Positions 16,381 through 24,260 of a stretch of DNA of 60,487 nt are shown one piece after another; the stretch's first letter is position 1, and each line of letters begins with the position of its first letter. The stretch covers positions 1-60,487 of the forward strand of contig DASQNU010000218.1 in the NCBI GenBank assembly GCA_035644815.1, given 5' to 3'. The position numbers and the translations under genes were made by a program. Source of the DNA: Brevibacillus_F sp035644815 (GTDB lineage: Bacteria; Bacillota; Bacilli; Brevibacillales; Brevibacillaceae). The notes under the pieces were generated by a model that saw nothing but the letters and a program-made list of their open reading frames with translations, ran no database searches and had not been told where the DNA came from.

Positions 16381-16451
16381 TGGAAGGACAGTACCAACAC
16401 GATGAGTGAAGCAAAAGAGATCATCAGTGTTAATGCTTGGTATACTGTCAT
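16368..16451 (-). CDS. Holin-like small toxin peptide, type I TA
   Basis: 27 codons encoding MTVYQALTLMISFASLIVLV followed by LSFHKKK: a single hydrophobic helix with a lysine tail. The pattern (M-x-V-[YF]-x-x-L-x-L-M-I-x-F) matches the putative holin-like toxin family seen in Bacillus type I systems. A near-perfect Shine-Dalgarno, GGGAGGAGGTGA, stands just upstream. The mRNA would start near 16523, after an extended -10 (TGGTATAAT). Its 5' leader contains a 13-nt segment (plus 16492-16504) that is the exact complement of 16356-16368 at the stop codon. This would let the mRNA fold 5' to 3', as type I toxin messages do. Toxicity is inferred. Confidence 0.78.
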   Translation of the reverse strand: MTVYQALTLMISFASLIVLVLSFHKKK

Positions 16452-16529
16452 TGGCATCACCTCCTCCCTGTATTGGGATAGAGAGTGAGCCGATCACCCT
16501 TGAGGAGCCTTTTCTATTGTACAAGGGGA

Positions 16530-16538
16530 ATTATACCA
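16530..16538 (-). promoter_or_regulatory. Extended -10 promoter of the toxin mRNA
   Basis: On the minus strand the sequence reads TGG-TATAAT, an extended consensus -10. No strong -35 is visible. It leaves a leader of about 72 nt before the peptide start. Confidence 0.6.
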
Positions 16539-16576
16539 TTTTGATAGTTGAACCACACCCAAAATGTAGGTGTGGT

Positions 16577-16858
16577 TCATTTCTTTTTGAAAAGGGTTCG
16601 ATGCAGGATAGCAACGATCATACATGATAAACCAAGCGAGATCAGCCATACCATCCAATGACCAGAAACAAAGCCGTCAGAGGCAGCGCCGAATGTAATT
16701 TCAGAGGGAAGATCCTCCTGACCTTGCATCTGATAAGCATCCACCACATCCGGAACGTATGTGGCGGTCAAATACATCCCCACACCCATTTGTACAAGGG
16801 TCTGGATGACTAGAAAACACACCACAAAAGAAACCCCTACTAGCACGTACCGCTTCAT
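16577..16858 (-). CDS. Unrecognised small membrane protein, two membrane segments
   Basis: 93 residues with a hydrophobic helix near the N-terminus (about 5-30), a soluble middle with several acidic residues (DVVDAYQMQGQEDLPSEITFGA) and a second helix (about 66-85), ending LFKKK. The ATG at 16858 is preferred because a run of Gs (plus 16863-16870) gives a ribosome site; a GTG two codons upstream is possible. The stop codon forms the base of a GAACCACACC/GGTGTGGTTC hairpin (16550-16578). It lies directly upstream of the toxin gene in the same direction. The function is unknown. Confidence 0.65.
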   Translation of the reverse strand: MKRYVLVGVSFVVCFLVIQTLVQMGVGMYLTATYVPDVVDAYQMQGQEDLPSEITFGAASDGFVSGHWMVWLISLGLSCMIVAILHRTLFKKK

Positions 16859-16912
16859 CGGCACCCCCCCACAACCAGCCTAATTCCCCAAATTATAACA
16901 TGAGTCACATTT

Positions 16913-16952
16913 TTTCCAAAAAACAAATACGCCTCTAAGAAATGAGGCGTAT
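16913..16952 (-). terminator. Intrinsic terminator of abrB
   Basis: ATACGCCTC (16927-16935) pairs perfectly with GAGGCGTAT (16944-16952). On the minus strand it is followed by TTGTTTTTTGG. Confidence 0.8.
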
Positions 16953-16984
16953 AGTAACTAAAAAAGTATATTTTCTTTTACCGA

Positions 16985-17236
16985 TTAGCGCTGAACAACA
17001 GGCATTTCAGTCAAGCAATCTTGGCAAACGATTTTCCCTTTGAAGTGAGTTACTTTGTCAGCGTTGCCACAGAAAATACAGGCAGGCTCGTACTTTTTCA
17101 GGATGATACGTTCGCCATCTACATAAATCTCCAAAGCGTCTTTTTCCGCGATGCCCAGAGTACGGCGCAGCTCGATAGGAATAACAACGCGTCCCAATTC
17201 ATCTACTTTTCTTACGATTCCAGTTGATTTCATCAT
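16985..17236 (-). CDS. abrB: Transition-state regulator AbrB
   Basis: 83 residues. The N-terminal DNA-binding swapped-hairpin domain (STGIVRKVDELGRVVIPIELRRTLGIAEKDALEIYVDGERIILKKY) is almost identical to B. subtilis AbrB. The C-terminal half differs: instead of the B. subtilis multimerisation tail it has a four-cysteine zinc-ribbon-like unit, CIFCGNADKV then CQDCLTEM. AbrB represses post-exponential genes and is itself shut off by Spo0A. The gene lies between rsmI and metS on the opposite strand, as in B. subtilis. A TTGACA-17-TATCAT promoter and Spo0A boxes lie upstream. Confidence 0.95.
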   Translation of the reverse strand: MMKSTGIVRKVDELGRVVIPIELRRTLGIAEKDALEIYVDGERIILKKYEPACIFCGNADKVTHFKGKIVCQDCLTEMPVVQR

Positions 17237-17280
17237 GTGTGTAATTCTCCTCTCTCGGTCGCTTAGAATGATGGTGGCGA

Positions 17281-17319
17281 TTGTCGATATTCTATTTATT
17301 AATCGTCATTATTCGACAA
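17281..17319 (-). promoter_or_regulatory. Spo0A boxes in the abrB transcribed leader
   Basis: A perfect 0A box (TTCGACAA on plus, 17312-17319) lies at about +8 to +15 of the predicted abrB transcript. A near-perfect box in the opposite orientation (TTGTCGAT, 17281-17288) lies at about +40. In B. subtilis Spo0A represses abrB from sites just downstream of the start point, and this layout matches. Confidence 0.75.
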
Positions 17320-17333
17320 TTTAAGCTGATTTC

Positions 17334-17362
17334 ATGATACCAGTCATTCCCAAAGGTGTCAA
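17334..17362 (-). promoter_or_regulatory. Sigma-A promoter of abrB
   Basis: On the minus strand TTGACA (plus 17357-17362) and TATCAT (plus 17334-17339) are separated by 17 bp. Transcription should begin near 17327. Confidence 0.8.
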
Positions 17363-17442
17363 TACAATTTTTTCAATTTTGTTGGATCAAATAGCTATAA
17401 TTTCAATGGACATAACACTTGGGTCAAGCTGTTTTTCGTTTC

Positions 17443-17557
17443 TTCGACAAACATGGGAAAATATTACTGGTAATGACGAGTGAAGATTTTTGATGGATAA
17501 AGTCGATTTATGTCGAATAATAACTGCTGGATTCGACAAACATCATTTTTTGTCGAT
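17443..17557. promoter_or_regulatory. Further Spo0A boxes between abrB and metS
   Basis: Perfect 0A boxes (TTCGACAA) occur at 17443-17450 and 17532-17539, with one-mismatch versions at 17510-17517 (ATGTCGAA) and 17550-17557 (TTGTCGAT). They lie upstream of both the abrB and metS promoters. The nearest is about 25 bp from the metS -35. Confidence 0.6.
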
Positions 17558-17581
17558 AGTAAAACGACTCTTTGATGAGGG

Positions 17582-17609
17582 TTTACAAATAGAGTTGGAA
17601 GAGTACAAT
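17582..17609 (+). promoter_or_regulatory. Sigma-A promoter of the metS T-box leader
   Basis: TTTACA (17582-17587) and TACAAT (17604-17609) are separated by 16 bp, placing the transcript start near 17616. Confidence 0.65.
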
Positions 17610-17615
17610 AAGAAT

Positions 17616-17925
17616 GGTAAGACTTAGTGAAAAAATGCATAGCACAGACTATGACGGGAAGAGTATGCTTGACCTCCCTTATTCCAGAGAACCGGGGTAG
17701 CTGAGAACCGGTATAAGGAATCGAGCAGAAGATGGGCCACGAGTCTTTATGGATGAATCGCCTCCCTTTATATAAGGAATGGTTGACTAGTCGATAACGT
17801 TCCCTCCACGTTACGGAGAAGGTCGCATGCGACTTACTGAGTCCGCTGCTTGTGAGAGAGCGGAGCATTTGGGTGGTACCACGAGTGAATCGACTCGTCC
17901 CAATCTGGGATGGGTCTTTTTTTTA
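17616..17925 (+). promoter_or_regulatory. T-box riboswitch leader of metS
   Basis: The leader senses uncharged tRNA (expected tRNA-Met) and permits read-through. Stem I with the AGAGAACCGG/GAGAACCGG region is seen near 17683-17715. The T-box sequence GGGTGGTACCACG is at 17871-17883. A terminator, GACTCGTCCCA (17892-17902) with TGGGATGGGTC (17906-17916), is followed by TTTTTTTT. The T-box element overlaps the region that would form the antiterminator. I did not place the specifier codon with certainty; an ATG near 17650 is a candidate. Confidence 0.9.
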
Positions 17926-17950
17926 TTTCAAAAAACAGGAGGACATGCTT

Positions 17951-19975
17951 ATGTCAAAACCCACCTATTACATTACTACCCCGATTTACTATCCAAGTAA
18001 CAAGCTTCATATTGGAAATGCGTACACCACGATTGCGGCAGATACAGTGGCACGGTACAAACGTTTACGTGGATTTGACGTCCGTTATTTGACAGGGACG
18101 GATGAACACGGCCAAAAGTTGCAAGAACGTGCAGCTCAGGAAGGTTTGCAGCCGCTGGAGTTCATCAATCCGGTGGTCGACTGGATTCGTGATCTGTGGC
18201 AGAAGCTTGATATTTCCTACGATGACTTCATTCGCACGACCGAGCCTCGCCATAAGGATGCGGTACAAAAAATCTTCCAGCAGCTCGTAGGCCAGGGTGA
18301 TATTTATCTGGGCGAATACGAGGGGTATTACTGTGTGCCGGATGAATCCTTCTGGACGGAAACGCAGGCAAAAACCGACAAAGGCTATATCTGTCCGGAC
18401 TGTGGTCGCGAATTGAAAAAAGTGAAGGAGAAAAATTACTTCTTCCGTCTGTCCAAATACCAGGACCAACTCCTGAAATACATCGAGGAGAACCCGGAAT
18501 TCATCCAGCCGGATACGCGCCGCAATGAAATGATTAACAACTTCCTCAAACCAGGTCTGCAGGATCTCAGCGTGTCACGCAGCACCTTTGATTGGGGAAT
18601 TAAAGTTCCTAATGATCCGGAGCATGTCATCTATGTATGGATTGACGCATTGGCCAACTACATTACAGCGCTCGGCTACGGATCGGAAGACGACAGCTTG
18701 TTTAAACAGTACTGGCCGGTCGACGTTCATCTGGTAGGTAAAGATATCATCCGCTTCCACACCATCTACTGGCCGATCGTGCTGTTGGCTTTGGGGCTTC
18801 CACTGCCGAAAAAAGTATTCGGCCATGGCTGGCTGCTGATGCCGGATGGCAAAATGTCCAAATCCAAAGGAAACGTGATCGATCCGAAGCTCTTGATCGA
18901 TCGTTATGGCTCGGACAGCGTGCGCTACTACCTGCTGCGTGAGATTCAATTTGGTCAGGACGGTGTATTCACACCAGAAATCTTTATTCAGCGCTTGAAT
19001 TTCGATCTGGCGAATGACCTGGGCAATCTGCTCAGCCGCACACTGGTTATGATCGAGAAGTATTTCGACGGCGTGATGCCAGCGCCAACGCAAAAAGGCG
19101 AATTTGACGACAGCTTGATCGAACTGGCCACTAAGACCAAAGCGCTTGTCGAAGAGCATTTGGATGAAATGCGCTTCAGCAACGCACTGACGCATATTTG
19201 GGAACTGATCAGCCGCAGCAATAAATACATTGATGAGACGATGCCTTGGAATCTGGCAAAATCGGAAGACACCCGCGAGCGTCTGGGAACCGTCATGTAC
19301 AACCTGGTGGAAGCAATCCGGATTGTGTCGATCCTGATCCAGCCATTCATGACCAAGGTTCCCGCGAAAATCTGGGAGCAGCTGGGCATTGCCGACAATT
19401 CGGAAGCTACCAGCTGGGAATCTACGGCTACATGGGGAGCTTTGCCGGTAGGAAGCCGCGTCAGTCGCAGCGAGCTGTTGTTCCCGCGTCTCGATATTGA
19501 AGCAGAGCTTGCATTCATTGATGAATCGACTGCGGAAGCTCGCCGCCAAGCGGAAGAGAACAAGAAAAAACAAGAAGCGCTCCAAGGAGGATCAACCGTG
19601 AGTGAGACAACCAACCAACCGACAGCAGCCGAAAAGCCTGCAGATGCCAAAGAAGAGATCGGCATCGATGATTTTGGCAAAGTAGAATTGCGCGTAGCTC
19701 AAGTTACGGCTTGCGAAAAGCATCCAAACGCAGATAAGCTGCTTATTTTGCAATTGGATCTTGGCTACGAACAGCGTCAGGTTGTCTCTGGCATCGCGAA
19801 GTACTATACGCCGGAAGACATGGTCGGCAAGAAAGTCATTCTCGTTGCCAACCTGAAGCCAGTCAAACTGCGTGGCGAGCTGTCCCAAGGAATGATCCTT
19901 GCCGCATCTGTGGGTGAGCAGCTGACCCTGGCGACAGTAGATCCAAGCATGCCAAACGGAGCCATTGTGAAGTAA
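17951..19975 (+). CDS. metS: Methionyl-tRNA synthetase
   Basis: Charges tRNA-Met. 674 residues with a class I synthetase fold: HIGN at 20-23 and KMSKS at 301-305. A remnant zinc knuckle (ICPDCG) lies in the connective domain. A C-terminal dimerising tRNA-binding OB domain starts near 570 (IGIDDFGKVELRVAQV), after a Gln/Lys-rich linker. The ATG at 17951 is used because CAGGAGG at 17936-17942 is spaced correctly; the upstream ATG at 17946 is too close. It is controlled by the T-box leader. tatD follows 25 bp later, as in B. subtilis. Confidence 0.97.
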   Translation: MSKPTYYITTPIYYPSNKLHIGNAYTTIAADTVARYKRLRGFDVRYLTGTDEHGQKLQERAAQEGLQPLEFINPVVDWIRDLWQKLDISYDDFIRTTEPRHKDAVQKIFQQLVGQGDIYLGEYEGYYCVPDESFWTETQAKTDKGYICPDCGRELKKVKEKNYFFRLSKYQDQLLKYIEENPEFIQPDTRRNEMINNFLKPGLQDLSVSRSTFDWGIKVPNDPEHVIYVWIDALANYITALGYGSEDDSLFKQYWPVDVHLVGKDIIRFHTIYWPIVLLALGLPLPKKVFGHGWLLMPDGKMSKSKGNVIDPKLLIDRYGSDSVRYYLLREIQFGQDGVFTPEIFIQRLNFDLANDLGNLLSRTLVMIEKYFDGVMPAPTQKGEFDDSLIELATKTKALVEEHLDEMRFSNALTHIWELISRSNKYIDETMPWNLAKSEDTRERLGTVMYNLVEAIRIVSILIQPFMTKVPAKIWEQLGIADNSEATSWESTATWGALPVGSRVSRSELLFPRLDIEAELAFIDESTAEARRQAEENKKKQEALQGGSTVSETTNQPTAAEKPADAKEEIGIDDFGKVELRVAQVTACEKHPNADKLLILQLDLGYEQRQVVSGIAKYYTPEDMVGKKVILVANLKPVKLRGELSQGMILAASVGEQLTLATVDPSMPNGAIVK

Positions 19976-20000
19976 CAACCGCAAAAGGGGTGAACCAACC

Positions 20001-20768
20001 TTGTTATTTGATACACACGCCCATTTGAATGCCCCGGAGTTTGATGAAGATCGTGACGAGACCATCGCCCGGGCGAGAGAGAATGGCGTTAGTACGATCG
20101 TCAATATCGGCTTCAATGCGGAAACGATCCCCACGTGCATCGAGCTCGCGGAGAAGTACGATTTCATTTACGCCGTGGTAGGCTGGCATCCGCAAGACGC
20201 CAAGAACATGACCGATGAGCATTTGGAGTGGATTGAAGAGCTGAGTCGCCATGAGAAGGTCGTCGGTTTGGGAGAGATGGGCCTGGATTACTATTGGGAT
20301 ACGTCGCCGCGTGATGTACAGGCAGAGGTGTTCCGCAAACAGATTCGACTCGCCAAAAAGCTGCAGATGCCGATCATTATCCATAACCGTGACGCTCATC
20401 AGGATGTCATCACGATCCTGCGTGAGGAGAAAGCAGCGGAAGTAGGCGGGATCATGCACTGTTTCTCGGGAAGCTGGGAAACGGCAAAAATGGCGCTGGA
20501 TATGAATTTTTACATTTCCTTTGGCGGACCGCTGACATTTAAAAATGCGAAGCAGCCGAAGGAAGTGGCAGCAAAAGTGCCGCTTGACCGCTTGCTTATC
20601 GAGACGGACTGCCCGTACTTGACCCCGCATCCATTTCGAGGCAAACGAAATGAGACTGGATATGTCCGGTTTGTCGCAGAAGAAATGGCCAATATTCATG
20701 GCTTGTCCTATGAGGAAATGGCAAAGATTACGGCTGACAATGCGCGAAGACTGTTTCGACTGTCTTGA
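20001..20768 (+). CDS. tatD: TatD family metal-dependent deoxyribonuclease
   Basis: 255 residues of the TatD family of metal-dependent hydrolases. Metal ligands are visible: DTHAHLN at the N-terminus, GEMGLDYYWD, the histidine in IIHNRDAH, HCFSGSW and ETDCPYLTPHP. Related proteins are DNases; the B. subtilis counterpart (YabD) is not well defined. It starts at TTG with an AAAGGGGTGA site. It is probably cotranscribed with metS and ends at a strong terminator. Confidence 0.92.
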   Translation: MLFDTHAHLNAPEFDEDRDETIARARENGVSTIVNIGFNAETIPTCIELAEKYDFIYAVVGWHPQDAKNMTDEHLEWIEELSRHEKVVGLGEMGLDYYWDTSPRDVQAEVFRKQIRLAKKLQMPIIIHNRDAHQDVITILREEKAAEVGGIMHCFSGSWETAKMALDMNFYISFGGPLTFKNAKQPKEVAAKVPLDRLLIETDCPYLTPHPFRGKRNETGYVRFVAEEMANIHGLSYEEMAKITADNARRLFRLS

Positions 20769-20781
20769 TCGGAATGACGAA

Positions 20782-20810
20782 AGGTGCCTGTTTACGCAGG
20801 CACCTTTTTT
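20782..20810 (+). terminator. Terminator between tatD and the chemoreceptor
   Basis: AAGGTGCCTG (20781-20790) pairs with CAGGCACCTTT (20797-20807), with TTTTTT on the plus strand. The convergent chemoreceptor gene ends 5 bp further on and may use the same hairpin. Confidence 0.85.
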
Positions 20811-20814
20811 GTGA

Positions 20815-22560
20815 TCAGGTAAGACGAAAATGTTTAACCGCATTCTGCAGTTCGCCAGCCATGACCGACAAAGAACTGGTCGAAGCAGTAATTTCCTCCA
20901 TAGAGGCGAGCTGTTCTTCGCTGGCTGCAGCCACACTTTGAGAATTGGCGGCGGATCGTTTTGAAATGTCTGAGATTCCCATCATCGCGGAGGAAACCTC
21001 TTTGGTAGTACTGGAGATGGTTTGACTGGTTGCCGACATTTCCTGCAACCGATCGCTCACATTAGCCAACGAAGACAAGATTAGTTGAAAGACCTTCTCG
21101 GTTTCATGTACGACCGAGATGCCAACGTGTACATCTCCCTGTACTTGTCCCATCGCATGCACAGACGTTTTCGTGTCCTCCTGAATTTCATGAATCAGAT
21201 CAGCAATTTTTTGGGCGGAATGAGACGATTGATCCGCCAGCTTGCGCACCTCACTGGCGACCACAGCAAAGCCTTTTCCGTGTTCGCCTGCCCTAGCTGC
21301 TTCTATGGCAGCATTTAAGGAAAGCAGGTTGGTCTGTGCTGCGATCGAATGAATCACCTCGATGATTTCACCAACCGCCTGAGAGCGCTCATGAAGACGG
21401 GTGATGGCTTCGTGGGTCTCTTGAACGGAGTTTGTAATCATGTTCATCTGCTCAACGACGTTTTTCAGTGAGGCGTTTCCTTCCGCAGCTTGCATCATAG
21501 AGAGGGAGGAAGCTTCTTCTACGATAGTAGATTGGACAGCAATGCTTTCCACGCCTTCGCGAATCGCCTCCATCCCAAAGGTTGTTCTTTCCGCACTATT
21601 CAGCTGGTCATCCATACCGATCGCGACTTCTTGAATCGCCAGGGTGATATTTTCAGTCGCCTTGCTTGTCTCTTCTGCGGAGACGGACAGCTGTTCAGCG
21701 GTAGAAGCAACCAGATCAGTTGACTCGGCGATCTGTTCTAAAAGCGCTTTCATATTAGCGGTCATTTGCTTGAAGCTGCGTGCCAAATCTCCAATCTCGT
21801 CCCTGCTTTCAATCGTATGCAGGTCGATTGTCAAATCCCCATCAGCCACACGCTGTGCTTGCGCGGTTAATGCGACCAGCGGCTTGCTCATACGATTGGT
21901 GATGAAGAAAACAACCCCTGCCCCGATTAATAAAAAGAACCCTAATGTCCCCACGAGAATATATAGGATATGATTAGCACCTGCATTAAAATCGCTGATA
22001 TAGGAACCCGAGCAAACAATCCATCCCCATGAGGGTTCGATTTCCGAATAGGTGAGCTTCGGTGCATGTTTGTCTGGTTGGTTCGGGAGTGGCCAGATAT
22101 AGTGGGTAGTACCGCCACCCTGCAAAGCGTTCTTCACCAGCTCTTGCCCGAGCATGACTCCATTTGCATCCTTGGTTTCCCATAGGCTGCTTCCTTCTTT
22201 TTGCGGATGACCCAGCAGCTTTCCGGTTTGATCCATGATGAATATGTATCCATTTGGTCCGACATCGATCGCTTTATTGATCGGTCTTGTGCCATCCGCC
22301 CGTCTTTCTCCCAAGATAGAAGCAATAACGGATTCCTGCGCTTCTTCCAGGGGAACTTTGCCCGCTTTTACTTGGCGATCAAGCACTTTGATCATTTCAA
22401 TGACTTGCTTCACATTGTTTTTCAAGGCCATTTCACCGCTGTTGTCCAATGCCTGCTTGGACATCGAGTACCCAACGACCCCTGTTACAAGGGTAGGAAC
22501 GGCGAGAAGTAGCAGTGCTGTGAAAATGAGCTTTGTTCGTATCCGCATATACATCTTCAT
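20815..22560 (-). CDS. Methyl-accepting chemotaxis protein with a Cache sensor
   Basis: 581 residues. TM1 (about 8-30) precedes an extracellular single-Cache-type sensor (about 35-190, with AIDVGPNGYIFIMDQTGKLLGHP and PSWGWIVCSGSYI). TM2 (about 195-215), a HAMP domain (to about 270) and a long coiled coil follow. The signalling tip AAQTNLLSLNAAIEAARAGEHGKGFAVVASEVRKLA contacts CheA/CheW. Such Cache domains often bind small organic acids or amino acids. The ATG at 22560 has a good AGGGGG site. It is an insertion between tatD and yabE relative to B. subtilis. Confidence 0.95.
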   Translation of the reverse strand: MKMYMRIRTKLIFTALLLLAVPTLVTGVVGYSMSKQALDNSGEMALKNNVKQVIEMIKVLDRQVKAGKVPLEEAQESVIASILGERRADGTRPINKAIDVGPNGYIFIMDQTGKLLGHPQKEGSSLWETKDANGVMLGQELVKNALQGGGTTHYIWPLPNQPDKHAPKLTYSEIEPSWGWIVCSGSYISDFNAGANHILYILVGTLGFFLLIGAGVVFFITNRMSKPLVALTAQAQRVADGDLTIDLHTIESRDEIGDLARSFKQMTANMKALLEQIAESTDLVASTAEQLSVSAEETSKATENITLAIQEVAIGMDDQLNSAERTTFGMEAIREGVESIAVQSTIVEEASSLSMMQAAEGNASLKNVVEQMNMITNSVQETHEAITRLHERSQAVGEIIEVIHSIAAQTNLLSLNAAIEAARAGEHGKGFAVVASEVRKLADQSSHSAQKIADLIHEIQEDTKTSVHAMGQVQGDVHVGISVVHETEKVFQLILSSLANVSDRLQEMSATSQTISSTTKEVSSAMMGISDISKRSAANSQSVAAASEEQLASMEEITASTSSLSVMAGELQNAVKHFRLT

Positions 22561-22582
22561 TTTGAATCCCCCTTTTTCTTTA

Positions 22583-22602
22583 TTTCGGTCTATTACCCGA
22601 AA
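22583..22602. promoter_or_regulatory. Imperfect palindrome upstream of the chemoreceptor
   Basis: TTTCGG and CCGAAA flank an 8-nt centre 23 bp before the chemoreceptor start. It could be an operator or a leader hairpin; no regulator is known. The rest of the 436-bp gap to yabE holds only the yabE promoter and leader that I can identify. Confidence 0.25.
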
Positions 22603-22837
22603 AAGTAGAGATTCAAAACCTAATTTTTTAAAATTTTCTGCACATTTTCTGTATCGTTGTTCTGATAGGTGACAAGCGCTGTTCTATCAACCCTCTTTTT
22701 TGCATACACTGTACAATGTCGAACGAAAAGGAGGAATCGACAGGGCACTCGACAGAAAGCTGCTATCATTCGCATTTCGGTTCTGTTACCTTGTATATAG
22801 TTTTCGGCAGGGCAACAGAGGGGTCAAGAGGGTAAAT

Positions 22838-22866
22838 TTGACAAACGGTTAAAAGTAGCATACAAT
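22838..22866 (+). promoter_or_regulatory. Sigma-A promoter of yabE
   Basis: TTGACA (22838-22843) and TACAAT (22861-22866) are separated by 17 bp. The transcript would carry a leader of about 125 nt before yabE; no riboswitch is recognised in it. Confidence 0.85.
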
Positions 22867-22996
22867 CAAGACCGTTCTACGTTCACTCACCCCGAAACTG
22901 GCTTAATATCCGAAAGCTGCGGCTACATGGTGTCGATTTCTCTCCAAAAAGAAAAGGCAACCGGTAGAAGCTTTTAACGGAAAAGGAGTGTGAGAA

Positions 22997-24085
22997 ATGG
23001 AGTTGAGCAAGCTATGGATGACACACAAGAAGACGATCCTGATTGCAGGAGGTTGTCTGGCGCTGATGTTATCCGTACTCAGCATCTTCATCCTCACTTC
23101 CCAGCCAAAGCAAATTACGCTGACATCAGACGGTAAGACTGAAATGTTTGAGACTACCGCAGAAACCGTCGGAGAGTTTTTGTCCGAACAAAACATCGCA
23201 CTCGCAGAGAAGGATTTGCTGACACCTTCAGCAGATACGCTGCTATCAGACAAACAAACCATTACCTTACATACTAGCTGGGAAGTACCTGTCCTCGTTG
23301 AAGGGCAAAAGAAGGTCATCCACACCTTGAAACGGGATGTGGCTGGCATCATTCAGGAAGCAGGCATCACACTTGGTCCAAAAGACAAAGTAGCGCCTGC
23401 GCTGACATCAACGATCGCCAAGGGAACTTCTGTCCAAATTACCCGAATTAATGAGCAAATCGTGAAATTGTCAGAAGATGTACCATTTCAGGAGATTCGG
23501 AAAAACGATTCTTCTTTAGCAAAAGGGGAGACCCGTGTCCTGCAGCAAGGGCAACAGGGCAAGGTGGTCAATCATTACAAACTAGTTTCGGAAAATGGCA
23601 AGGAAGTGTCGCGTGAGTTAGTCAAAAGAGACGTGGTAACACCAAAGCACGATCGCATCATCGCGGTAGGCACCAAGGTGGTAACGGCTGTTTCAGCAGA
23701 AGCGCCGGCCAAGCAAGCAGTGGCTGCAGCGGGGATGGTATCGCGTGGTGGCAAAGTATTCCGACCGCAGCGGGTACTTACCAACGTGACATTGACAGCA
23801 TACACGCCAGCAGGTGGTGGTAAAAGCCCGAAATCGCCGGGCTACGGTCGCACTGCTACTGGTAAAAAAGCGACAGAAGGAACGACAATCGCTGTTGATC
23901 CCGATGTGATTCCATTGGGATGGTGGGTGTATATCGAAGGAATCGGATATCGTCGTGCCGAAGATACCGGTGGAGCGGTCAACGGCAATAAAATCGATGT
24001 ATTCTTCGATAATCATGCAGAGGCTGTTTCTTTCGGACGTAAACGAGGGAAAAAGGTGTATATCATCGGGCCTAAACTACCGTAA
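22997..24085 (+). CDS. yabE: YabE-like cell-wall protein with DUF348, G5 and 3D domains
   Basis: 362 residues. A membrane anchor (about 12-33) precedes two DUF348 ubiquitin-like repeats (about 40-145, with TTAETVGEFLSEQNI and KRDVAGIIQEAGITL). A G5 domain (about 150-230) follows, then a C-terminal 3D domain: TLTAYTPAGGG, GRTATGKKA, AVDPDVIPLG and the closing EDTGGAVNGNKIDVFFDNH with its three aspartates. This is the resuscitation-promoting-factor-like YabE/YocH type, predicted to cleave peptidoglycan. It lies before rnmV and ksgA as in B. subtilis, with its own promoter and terminator. Confidence 0.93.
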   Translation: MELSKLWMTHKKTILIAGGCLALMLSVLSIFILTSQPKQITLTSDGKTEMFETTAETVGEFLSEQNIALAEKDLLTPSADTLLSDKQTITLHTSWEVPVLVEGQKKVIHTLKRDVAGIIQEAGITLGPKDKVAPALTSTIAKGTSVQITRINEQIVKLSEDVPFQEIRKNDSSLAKGETRVLQQGQQGKVVNHYKLVSENGKEVSRELVKRDVVTPKHDRIIAVGTKVVTAVSAEAPAKQAVAAAGMVSRGGKVFRPQRVLTNVTLTAYTPAGGGKSPKSPGYGRTATGKKATEGTTIAVDPDVIPLGWWVYIEGIGYRRAEDTGGAVNGNKIDVFFDNHAEAVSFGRKRGKKVYIIGPKLP

Positions 24086-24088
24086 AGC

Positions 24089-24120
24089 GGGGCAGGAGGA
24101 TTTTCTCCTGTCTTTTCTTT
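24089..24120 (+). terminator. Intrinsic terminator after yabE
   Basis: GGCAGGAGG pairs with TCTCCTGTC (with G-T pairs) across a 4-nt loop and is followed by TTTTCTTTTT. Confidence 0.75.
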
Positions 24121-24260
24121 TTGGTAAAATGTAAGTCGTTAAAATCAGCTCCTACCTCTTTTACGAGTCGCATCGGATTTTTGTTTCAGGACTTTTGCCT
24201 CAAAAAAGGCGGTTTTGGAGAAACTACAACCATCGATACTAATGACTGGGAGAAAGAAAG

